From Bradyrhizobium lablabi (GTDB taxonomy: Bacteria > Pseudomonadota > Alphaproteobacteria > Rhizobiales > Xanthobacteraceae), in assembly GCF_001440475.1 (NCBI RefSeq), contig NZ_LLYB01000055.1, positions 23,188 through 87,187 on the forward strand: DNA of 64,000 bases, given 5' to 3'. The notes beneath the pieces are model-generated. The model saw only the letters and a program-made list of their open reading frames with translations. It ran no database searches and was not told the origin of the DNA. A program made the translations under genes and the position numbers. Position 1 is the first letter of the stretch. Each line of letters begins with the position of its first letter. This document shows, in pieces, positions 16,930-23,291 of the stretch.

Positions 16930-17097
16930 CCACGATCCGGGAACAGGCGATGCTGAGACCCCAGCCTGCAGTTTACCTGCAGGCCAGGAAGCGCTCTACC
17001 AGCTGAGCTACCGGCGCATGGAACGCCGGGCGGGACTCGAACCCGCGACCGCTCGATTAACAGTCGAAGTAACAGCGATCTTCACCACGGATCGTGG
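16930..17097 (-). ncRNA. Y RNA 3 (tRNA-mimic Y RNA)
   Basis: A 168-nt element closed by a perfect 10-bp helix, CCACGATCCG (17088-17097) with CGGATCGTGG (16930-16939). The Ro-stem strands GTGGTGAAGATCGCTG and CAGCATCGCCTGTTCC follow. It is the most complete tRNA mimic of the four: T-arm (17030-17046, loop TTCGAGT), acceptor-like stem CCGGCG/CGCCGG capped by a 7-nt loop (17011-17029), a canonical D-arm GCTCAGCTGGTAGAGC (16993-17008), and a long CTGCAG-containing hairpin in the remaining part. A tRNA-finding program may report part of it as a tRNA or pseudo-tRNA. Confidence 0.88.
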
Positions 17098-17105
17098 AGG
17101 GGGTT

Positions 17106-17248
17106 GGCGGGGAACGGACGATGCTGTTGCCGCTCCGAAGAGCACACTCAGCCACGGCATTGCTGCCGGCGGGATTCGAACCCGCGACTCCGGACCGCGA
17201 TAGCGGCACGGCGCTTCTACCGAAGTAACAGACATCTTCACCACCGCC
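17106..17248 (-). ncRNA. Y RNA 2 (tRNA-mimic Y RNA with reduced D-arm)
   Basis: A 143-nt element closed by GGCGG (17244-17248) and CCGCC (17106-17110). The stem continues as GATG(T)CTGTT paired with AACAGCATC (9 bp, one bulge). The module has a T-arm (17169-17185, loop TTCGAAT) and an acceptor-like stem CGGCA/TGCCG closed by a GCAA tetraloop (17155-17168). In place of a normal D-arm it has a short GCTC-TTCG-GAGC hairpin, so D-loop/T-loop contacts are probably weaker than in Y3 and Y4. Confidence 0.85.
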
Positions 17249-17250
17249 CT

Positions 17251-17270
17251 GCCGATGCTTGCGCATCGGC
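17251..17270 (-). other. Hairpin between Y RNA 1 and Y RNA 2
   Basis: A perfect 8-bp stem GCCGATGC/GCATCGGC with a GCAA tetraloop separates Y1 from Y2. It has no U-run and so is not an intrinsic terminator. It could be a processing site or a stabilising structure between tandem RNAs. Confidence 0.6.
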
Positions 17271-17281
17271 AGTTGAAGGGT

Positions 17282-17466
17282 ACGCTGGGGAACAGGCGAT
17301 ATCGGTGTCAGTGACAGCAACGCAGTTTCGCCTCTTGTGGAAGCAAAGCTGCGCCGGGCCGCGTGCAAGCCCTCGCGAGGCCGCATCCCGGTGCGTGTGT
17401 CAAAGGCGGGAGTCGAACCCGCTTTTCCAATGGGTGCGAAGTATCCGAAATCTTCACCACCAGCGT
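17282..17466 (-). ncRNA. Y RNA 1 (divergent, distal member)
   Basis: A 185-nt element closed by ACGCTGG (17460-17466) and CCAGCGT (17282-17288). The Ro-stem has GTGGTGAAGATTTCGG opposite CCGATATCGCCTGTTCC, forming GAT/ATC and TCGG/CCGA helices around a T-T mismatch. A T-arm is present (17406-17422, loop TTCGACT), but no capped acceptor stem or D-arm is recognisable. Its place is taken by a longer GC-rich region with a CGCAG/CTGCG hairpin. It is the first unit of the array and the least tRNA-like. Confidence 0.8.
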
Positions 17467-17467
17467 C

Positions 17468-17493
17468 GGTTTAGCCGCGATACGCGGCAAACC
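17468..17493 (-). other. Hairpin just upstream of Y RNA 1
   Basis: On the minus strand GGTTTGCCGCG and CGCGGCTAAACC form an 11-bp stem with one bulged T and a TAT loop. It ends next to the 5' strand of Y1. Like the Y1-Y2 hairpin it may mark a processing site or the leader of the array transcript. Confidence 0.5.
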
Positions 17494-17704
17494 AGATTGA
17501 AAAGAAATTTCATGCGCGGCGCTCAGCGGCGCCGCTACCGCGAACCCCTCAGGGTTCGCTCTGCCATCGGTATCCGGCTTACGCCTCGTTCCCTCCGGCA
17601 GGCCCCGCGCTTTCGGGCACACGCCTGCCGGCGCGAGCCCCGGGATCCGGGTCTCCCGTTCCGGCTTGCGCCGGGATGTTTCGAATGAGCCTGCTTCGGA
17701 CAAT
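17494..17704. other. GC-rich noncoding block upstream of the Y RNA array
   Basis: No convincing gene is seen. On the minus strand it contains several short hairpins, including a perfect 8-bp GCGAACCC/GGGTTCGC stem. The array promoter must lie here or just downstream, since a terminator closes the block on the far side. I find no clear sigma-70 promoter and no convincing GG-N10-GC sigma-54 element. The block could be a dispersed Bradyrhizobium repeat. Confidence 0.4.
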
Positions 17705-17738
17705 AAAAAACCCTCCGGAGCAGTTGGCTCGGGAGGGT
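17705..17738 (-). terminator. Intrinsic terminator of the candidate small RNA
   Basis: On the minus strand ACCCTCC pairs with GGAGGGT, with inner CGAGC/GCTC pairing, followed by six T (17705-17710 as A on the plus strand). It is the clearest rho-independent terminator in the window. It separates transcripts from the right from the Y RNA array. Confidence 0.85.
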
Positions 17739-17900
17739 CCGTATGGAGCGGACTGTCGATCTCGTTTACGCGAGATCGCTCCCATGAGCCGGGCGTGCGT
17801 CATCGATTGACCTGAGGCCATTCGATCCTCTGACGAGCTTTTCGCAACCTTGGTTCATCACTCGGCTCATGTTTGATCGCGGGCCCAATGCTCGCGAAGG
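17705..17900 (-). ncRNA. Candidate structured small RNA
   Basis: A likely transcript of about 200 nt on the minus strand. Upstream is TTGACA (17930-17935), 17 bp, then TATTCC (17907-17912), a promoter with a perfect -35 and a weak -10. At the end is an intrinsic terminator at 17705-17738. Between them the RNA can form a 9-bp long-range helix CATGAGCCG/CGGCTCATG (17863-17871 with 17783-17791) and a GATCTCG/CGAGATC hairpin (17758-17777). I do not recognise the family. A 34-codon frame (17766-17870) exists in it but has no convincing ribosome-binding site. Confidence 0.6.
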
Positions 17901-18071
17901 GCGCGGGGAATACGCCTGTAATTTTGGATTGTCAACCCAATGAACGCGATAATTTGGCGCAGTCCGCGCCATGGCCGGAAGTGCGTCCCAAATATTCAGC
18001 AGGGACGGACTTGCTGTTCGAGTGCTCCACGCCAATGTTAGCCGACAGTATTCGTCACCGATGAACGTGTG

Positions 18072-18788
18072 ATGCCGGAGCCCCGACTGATTCAATCCAT
18101 CGAACGCGCTGCGGCGATCCTCGAGATCATCGCCGAGGAGGGCGGCGCCGCGCGTCTGCAGGACATTGCCGAGCAGGCGAAGCTCGGCAAGACCACCGCG
18201 CACAATCTGCTGAGGACACTGGACGAACTTGGTTACGTGCGTCGCCGCGCCGGAGATACGCGTTACCATCTCGGCGGCCGCATTCTCAATCTGGCGCGGA
18301 TTGCCGGAGACGATGGTGCGCTTCGCACCCGGCTGCGGCCGGTGCTCGAATCCGTCGCAAAGCGGACCGGAGAGATGGTCACGCTCGCGGTGCCGAGCGG
18401 CGATGAAGTCTACTATCTCGATGCGATCGACTCGTCGCACGCGTTGAAGGCAGGCGCGTGCCCGGTCGGCGTACGCCTGCCCCTGGAGGGCTCGGCGGTC
18501 GGTCTGGTGTTTCTCGCCTTCATGCCGAGGCTCGGCAAGCGTGTCCTCGCCAGCCGTGCCGACGCACTCGGTCCGCATATCCTGTCCGAGATCAAGGCGG
18601 TGGCGACGCGCGGCTTTGCGGTCGATATCGAGAGCTTTCAGCCGGGTCTGCACTGCGTTGCCATTCCCTGGCGTGAGGGCGGCGAGGTTCGTGCGAGCAT
18701 CGGCTTGAGCGGGCCATCGACGCGCTTGTCGCCGCAGGCGTTGACGGACATGGCCTGGATGATGATGAGAGAAGTCGAGCGCGCCTGA
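18072..18788 (+). CDS. IclR family transcriptional regulator
   Basis: A 238-residue IclR protein. The N-terminal winged helix is SIERAAAILEIIAEEGGAARLQDIAEQAKLGKTTAHNLLRTLDELGYV. The effector domain follows, with LDAIDSSHALKAGA and the typical VAIPWREGGEVRASIGLSGP. IclR proteins sense small metabolites and control adjacent catabolic operons. The candidates here are the quinone reductase, Lin0512 and IlvD/Edd genes downstream. An alternative GTG start lies one codon upstream (18069). Confidence 0.87.
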   Translation: MPEPRLIQSIERAAAILEIIAEEGGAARLQDIAEQAKLGKTTAHNLLRTLDELGYVRRRAGDTRYHLGGRILNLARIAGDDGALRTRLRPVLESVAKRTGEMVTLAVPSGDEVYYLDAIDSSHALKAGACPVGVRLPLEGSAVGLVFLAFMPRLGKRVLASRADALGPHILSEIKAVATRGFAVDIESFQPGLHCVAIPWREGGEVRASIGLSGPSTRLSPQALTDMAWMMMREVERA

Positions 18789-18892
18789 GTTCAGCATTGC
18801 TGAACATTTGACGTTTGCCGGATTTGCTCGCTCGCCTTTGCGAGTTTGCCCACCATGTTGAGGCCATCGCGCAACCTCAACAGGAGCAGGTC

Positions 18893-19750
18893 TTGAGCAA
18901 CATCCTTATCGTCCATGCCCATCCGGAACCGAAATCGCTCACCAGTGCCTTGAAGGATCTGGCGGTCGAAACGCTGACCGCGCAGGGGCACACGGTGCAG
19001 GTCTCCGATCTCTATGCGGTCAATTGGAAAGCAGTAGCCGACCGCGGAGATTTTCTCGAGAAGGCGCAACCGGATCGTTTCAGCTACGTCGCGGAGTCGC
19101 GCCATGCTTTCGCCACGGGCACGCAAACGTCCGACGTTGAAGCCGAACAGCAAAAGCTTTTGTGGGCTGACGCCGTTCTGCTTAGTTTTCCGATGTGGTG
19201 GTTCGGTATGCCGGCCATCCTGAAGGGCTGGGTCGACCGTGTCTTCGCCTATGGTTTCGCATACGGCCTCGGGGTCCATGGTGGCGAAAGATGGGGCGAC
19301 CGCTACGGCGAAGGCAATCTCCTAGGACGCCGCGCGATGCTGTCAGTCACCATCGGCGGCCGCGCACCGCATTATGGCGAGCGTGGCGTGAATGGACGGC
19401 TCGATGATCTGCTGTGGCCGATCCAGCACGGCATGCTTTTCTATCCGGGTATGCAGGTCCTGTCGCCCTTTACCGTCTATCAGACTGACCGGCTGTCCGA
19501 GGCCGAGTGGCCGGCGGTCGCCGAGGCCTACAAGCGTCGCATCAGGGGACTCTTCAGCGACCAGCCGATCGCGTACCGTACCCAGAATGGCGGGCATTAT
19601 GACGGACAGCAGGTTTTGAAACCGGGCCTGGGCGCCGGCGTGAGCGGCACGCGCATCCATCTTGTTCAGCCCGGCGATCCCAAAGAGGTTCTCGAAGGGA
19701 CCACCGGGCGGGATGCCGCACGCGAAATGGAGGCGTGTTCGGACCGCTGA
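18893..19750 (+). CDS. NAD(P)H quinone oxidoreductase, flavodoxin fold
   Basis: A 285-residue NQO1/MdaB-like protein. It begins LSNILIVHAHPEPKSLTSALKD (FMN/FAD phosphate-binding N-terminus), and continues with WADAVLLSFPMWWFGMPAILKGWVDRVF, the signature of flavin-dependent quinone reductases. The proposed start is a TTG at 18893, preceded by AGGAGC; an upstream in-frame start at 18815 would add 26 residues that do not fit the family. The last 50 residues extend beyond the usual fold. It reduces quinones by two electrons. Confidence 0.82.
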   Translation: MSNILIVHAHPEPKSLTSALKDLAVETLTAQGHTVQVSDLYAVNWKAVADRGDFLEKAQPDRFSYVAESRHAFATGTQTSDVEAEQQKLLWADAVLLSFPMWWFGMPAILKGWVDRVFAYGFAYGLGVHGGERWGDRYGEGNLLGRRAMLSVTIGGRAPHYGERGVNGRLDDLLWPIQHGMLFYPGMQVLSPFTVYQTDRLSEAEWPAVAEAYKRRIRGLFSDQPIAYRTQNGGHYDGQQVLKPGLGAGVSGTRIHLVQPGDPKEVLEGTTGRDAAREMEACSDR

Positions 19751-19875
19751 TCGCGCTATTCGCATGCCTGCCGTGCCGTGTTGCGCCGTGGCTTGACGCC
19801 GCGGCCGCAAGCGGGGATTGAGAGGGAGGATTTTCGCCGGATAATATCCCGCAACAAACAACAAGAGGAAACCCG

Positions 19876-20226
19876 ATGGCACGCGTGCGCTGTATCACCG
19901 AAATGGGCATGGGCGTCGACGTTCACGGACGTGATGCCACCAAGGCCGCCAAGCGCGCCGTCTCCGACGCCATCCGCCATTCCAGCCTCGGCTTCTTCCG
20001 GATGCTGGGCAAGACCGCCAACGACATGTTCGTCGACGTCATGATCGCCGTGCCGAATCCGGAAGGAGTTGATACCGCGGCCGTGGCAAAAGAGCTGCCG
20101 TACGGCACTGTGAAAGTGACGGCGGTTGCTGGTGGGCTGGAAATTCCGTCCGAGAGCGGTAACGACCCCATCCTCATCGCCAATGCCGCCGTGATCGTCA
20201 GTTTCGACGACGGCAAGACTGGCTAG
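19876..20226 (+). CDS. Lin0512 family protein
   Basis: A 116-residue protein matching the Lin0512 family: MARVRCITEMGMGVDVHGRDATKAAKRAVSDAIRHSSLGFF, then MFVDVMIAVPNPEGVDTAAVA and a C-terminal IVSFDDGKTG. The function is unknown. An AGAGGAAA ribosome-binding site precedes the ATG. It lies 23 bp before the IlvD/Edd dehydratase gene, so the two are probably one operon. Confidence 0.85.
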   Translation: MARVRCITEMGMGVDVHGRDATKAAKRAVSDAIRHSSLGFFRMLGKTANDMFVDVMIAVPNPEGVDTAAVAKELPYGTVKVTAVAGGLEIPSESGNDPILIANAAVIVSFDDGKTG

Positions 20227-20249
20227 TCCACGCAAGGCGGGAGCGGTTC

Positions 20250-21971
20250 ATGACCACACAGGACAGCAGCACCTACTGGAAGCGGTCGCGGGTCGAACTG
20301 CGCGCCGCCGGTTTCGATCCGGACCGCGCCGCGGAGACCAGCGCGGTGGTGACCATTGCCAGCGCCTGGACCAACGCCCATCGCTGCAACAACCGCGTTC
20401 GCACCATTGCCGATTTCCTGGTGGAAATCCTCGCCGAACGCGGCGGGCAGGGGTTGGTCGTCGGGGCGCCGGCGGTGTCTGACGCGTTGACGCAGGGCAC
20501 GCCGACGGCGGGCTACAGCCTTGCGTCCCGCGACGTCGTCGCCGACTGTTTCGAGATCGGTCACTACGCGCATCACGGCGACGCCATGATCGTGATTTCC
20601 GGCTGCGACAAGACCGGCGCCGCCGCGCTGATGCCGCTGGCGCGCACCAATGCCTTCGGGCTCGTGCTCTATCCCGGCACCAGCACGCCCGGCCGCGTCT
20701 CGTTCGGGGCGTGGGCGGGCAAGGGCAACAATCTGACCATCATGGATTACGCGGAGGCCCGCGCCGCCAACGAGTCCGGCCGCCTCTCCGGAGAGGAGCT
20801 ATTGGAAGTCGAGCGCAACGTGATGCCCGGCAGCGGCACCTGCGGCGCGATGTTCACGGCCAACACCATGAGCACGATCGCGGAATCGATCGGCATGATG
20901 TTGCCGCGCGGCGCCTCGCATCCGGCCGACTACAACGCCGGCAGCGACATTCACGCCGACGTCCGCGCCCAGGCGCGCGCCTCGGTCGATGCCCTGTACC
21001 GGCTGATGGCGGCCGGCATCCGGCCGCGCGACATCATGACCGAGAGCGCGTTCGAGAACGCGATCACAACCATCTATGCGATGGGCGGTTCGACCAACAT
21101 GTATCTGCATCTGCTGGCGGTGGCGCGCGAGGCCCAGGTACCGATCACGATCGAGCGCATCCAGGCGGTCGGCGAGCGCGTCCCGTTACTGGCCAATCTG
21201 CAGCCGCACGGCCCGTTTGCGATGGGCAGCCTGCATGCGATCGGCGGCGTGCCGATCGTGATGAAGGAATTGCTCCGTGCCGGCTTGCTGCATGGCGACG
21301 TCATGACGGTGACCGGCAAGACGCTGGCGGAAAATCTCGTCGATGTTCCGACACTGGAGCAGCTTCCGCCGCAGGAGATCGTTTCCCCGGTATCGAAACC
21401 GGTCGCGCCGGCCAACAACCACATCAGCGTCCTCAAGGGCAATCTGGCGCCGGAGAGCTGCCTGCTGAAGCTCTCGGGCAAGACCCTCGAGAAGGGACAG
21501 TTTCGCGGCACCGCGCGTGTATTCGAGTCCGAAGCCGATACGATGGCCGCGATCCGCGCCGGTGAGATTGTCGCAGGCAACGTGATCGTGGTGCGCAATG
21601 TCGGCCCGGTCGGCGGACCCGGCATGCCCGAGATGGTGATGCTGACCATCCAGTTGCAGGGACGGGGCCTCGGCGAGGACGTCGCACTGATCACCGACGG
21701 CCGCTTCTCCGGCGTCTCGCACGGCATTCTGATTGGTCACATATCGCCGGAAGCCGCGCGCGGCGGTCCGATCGCGGCAGTGCGCGACGGCGACATCATT
21801 GTCATCGATCCCGGCGCCCGCACCCTTACTCTCGAAGTGCCACCGGAAGAAATCGCACGCCGCATGGCAGACTGGCGCGCGCCGGCATCGGTGGCGCAAG
21901 TGCGGCCGGGGTCGGTGCACGACAAATACATCCGCCTGGTGTCGTCGGCGCACTATGGGTGCGTGTTGTAA
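20250..21971 (+). CDS. IlvD/Edd family sugar-acid or dihydroxy-acid dehydratase
   Basis: A 573-residue iron-sulfur dehydratase. The three cluster cysteines are Cys46 (HRCNN), Cys119 (SGCDKT) and Cys198 (GSGTCGAMFTANTMS), and the catalytic C-terminal ITDGRFSG is present. The family includes dihydroxy-acid dehydratase (IlvD), phosphogluconate dehydratase (Edd) and sugar-acid (xylonate/arabonate) dehydratases. The IclR regulator and Lin0512 neighbour favour a catabolic role over the biosynthetic IlvD, but this is inference. Confidence 0.87.
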   Translation: MTTQDSSTYWKRSRVELRAAGFDPDRAAETSAVVTIASAWTNAHRCNNRVRTIADFLVEILAERGGQGLVVGAPAVSDALTQGTPTAGYSLASRDVVADCFEIGHYAHHGDAMIVISGCDKTGAAALMPLARTNAFGLVLYPGTSTPGRVSFGAWAGKGNNLTIMDYAEARAANESGRLSGEELLEVERNVMPGSGTCGAMFTANTMSTIAESIGMMLPRGASHPADYNAGSDIHADVRAQARASVDALYRLMAAGIRPRDIMTESAFENAITTIYAMGGSTNMYLHLLAVAREAQVPITIERIQAVGERVPLLANLQPHGPFAMGSLHAIGGVPIVMKELLRAGLLHGDVMTVTGKTLAENLVDVPTLEQLPPQEIVSPVSKPVAPANNHISVLKGNLAPESCLLKLSGKTLEKGQFRGTARVFESEADTMAAIRAGEIVAGNVIVVRNVGPVGGPGMPEMVMLTIQLQGRGLGEDVALITDGRFSGVSHGILIGHISPEAARGGPIAAVRDGDIIVIDPGARTLTLEVPPEEIARRMADWRAPASVAQVRPGSVHDKYIRLVSSAHYGCVL

Positions 21972-22024
21972 GATCATAGGAATTTGCCCGGCGGAAGTTG
22001 TATTCGACTCTTGATACAACTATA

Positions 22025-22056
22025 TGTTCATGATCTGTTCTGGTCAATCATGAACA
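22025..22056. promoter_or_regulatory. Perfect inverted repeat over the thpR-like start codon
   Basis: TGTTCATGAT (22025-22034) and ATCATGAACA (22047-22056) are perfectly complementary with a 12-nt spacer. The right arm contains the ATG at 22050. As DNA it could be an operator; in the mRNA it would form a hairpin that hides the start codon. Confidence 0.5.
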
Positions 22057-22592
22057 GGTTTGCAAGCTGTAGTAGCGGTCGACTTTTCCTCGCGACACTC
22101 CCGGACGCAGCCACGGCGGAGCGAATTCACCAACTCGCCAGCGTGCTCAAGCGCGCGCATCGGTTTGACGGCAAGCTCATTGCGGCGGACCGGCTGCACG
22201 TTTCGCTGTTCTCGCTTACCGGACTCTCGGATCGTCAGATTTGCGCGGCACGCGAGGCCGCGACATGTTTTCGGACCGAACCGTTTGAGGTGTCGTTCGA
22301 TCGGACGGCGAGCTTCCGGGGCGGGCCAGGCAATCGTCCCTTTGTGCTGGTCGGCGAGAAGGGACTGCGCCGGCTGCAGGCATTTCGGCAGATGCTCGCT
22401 GCCGCGCTGACGCGAAGTGGGTTGAGACGGTTGGCCAACACGAACTTCACGCCGCATGTCACGCTGTTGTATGACGTGCGAAGCGTGGACGATTACCCGG
22501 TTGAGCCGATCGCCTGGACGGTCGCCGAGTTTGTGCTCGTCCACAGTATGAAGGGCCATCACCACCTCGAACGGTGGTGCTTGCGGGCATAA
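22050..22592 (+). CDS. thpR: 2'-5' RNA ligase / cyclic phosphodiesterase-like protein
   Basis: A 180-residue 2H phosphoesterase superfamily protein of ThpR type, with two H-x-S/T motifs: HVSL (50-53) and HVTL (136-139). These His residues act on 2',3'-cyclic phosphates or 2'-5' RNA linkages in the family. The first motif has Ser instead of Thr, which is tolerated in the superfamily. The ATG at 22050 lies in an inverted repeat. It lies 5 kb from the rsr/Y RNA locus, though nothing links them in one transcript. Confidence 0.82.
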   Translation: MNRFASCSSGRLFLATLPDAATAERIHQLASVLKRAHRFDGKLIAADRLHVSLFSLTGLSDRQICAAREAATCFRTEPFEVSFDRTASFRGGPGNRPFVLVGEKGLRRLQAFRQMLAAALTRSGLRRLANTNFTPHVTLLYDVRSVDDYPVEPIAWTVAEFVLVHSMKGHHHLERWCLRA

Positions 22593-22634
22593 CAGCCATC
22601 GGCTGCAAAGTGCGGCGGGAAGCTTCGCCCACCG

Positions 22635-23270
22635 CTATTTCATTGTCGCAAGCCGTTCGATCATCTCTTCAATCGAGTTGAACAGATGCGTCGGTCCCGC
22701 GGCTTGCAGCGCAGAAGGGAGGGCATAGCCCCAAGCTACCGCGCCCGAATCCATCTCGGCGGCTTTCGCGGCCTCGATATCGCGGATTTCATCGCCGATG
22801 CAGATCGTCTCCGATGGCTTGACCCCAAGTTGCCGGGCGACGCGACGGAATTTCCAGTGCTTGCCAAAGATCGCCGCGCCGCAGTCGAAGCGGGTGACGA
22901 GAGTGGTGACGGGACCAAGCACTCGCCGAACAGAGGCCTCGCTGTCCGAACTGACGATGGCGATCTGGATGCCGAGGCGCTGAAGCTTGGTCAGCGTTTC
23001 CGGAATGCCTGAAAAGAGCGATGTTTCACCCGCCGCGGCGAGCTTGCGCTTCCGCATGTCATTGACGATGGCCGGAAGCTGCCATGTGGATACGCCAAGC
23101 CGCGCCATGATTTCCCGCGCGGACAGCCCGCGCAGATCTTCCAGCTCGTCCGCCGTGACCGGTTTGAGACCGAAACGCGCGATCACGTCGTGAAAGGAAG
23201 CGCGAAACCAGGGAAGCGTGTCGGCAAGCGTGCCGTCGAAATCGAAGATGGCGAGACGATAGCGTGTCAT
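22635..23270 (-). CDS. HAD family hydrolase, phosphoglycolate phosphatase-like
   Basis: A 211-residue HAD phosphatase. Motif I is IFDFDGTLADTLPWF (nucleophile and acid/base Asp), motif II IAIVSSDS, motif III the Lys in FGKHWKF, and motif IV IGDEIRDIEAAKAA. The helical cap lies between motifs I and II. It resembles Gph-type phosphatases, but the substrate is not certain. An SDR gene lies 21 bp upstream on the same strand. Confidence 0.85.
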   Translation of the reverse strand: MTRYRLAIFDFDGTLADTLPWFRASFHDVIARFGLKPVTADELEDLRGLSAREIMARLGVSTWQLPAIVNDMRKRKLAAAGETSLFSGIPETLTKLQRLGIQIAIVSSDSEASVRRVLGPVTTLVTRFDCGAAIFGKHWKFRRVARQLGVKPSETICIGDEIRDIEAAKAAEMDSGAVAWGYALPSALQAAGPTHLFNSIEEMIERLATMK

Positions 23271-23291
23271 GGAAATACGGCTTTCGGTGCG

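Noticed and set aside
16781-17110. Possible canonical tRNA genes on the minus strand (good D-arms and T-arms).
   Set aside because: In every unit the T-arm comes before the D-arm, the acceptor-like stem is capped by a loop, and there is no anticodon arm between D and T. These are permuted tRNA mimics.
17494-17704. Sigma-54 promoter for the Y RNA-rsr operon, as in RtcR-controlled loci.
   Set aside because: No convincing GG-N10-GC element was found, and there is no RtcR gene in the window.
17766-17870. 34-codon peptide inside the candidate small RNA.
   Set aside because: No ribosome-binding site, and the ATG lies in the 9-bp structural helix. It cannot be excluded, but an RNA function fits better.
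17766-18797. 343-codon frame antisense to the IclR gene.
   Set aside because: It is a high-GC shadow frame; the plus strand encodes a clear IclR protein, and the frame runs into the candidate ncRNA.
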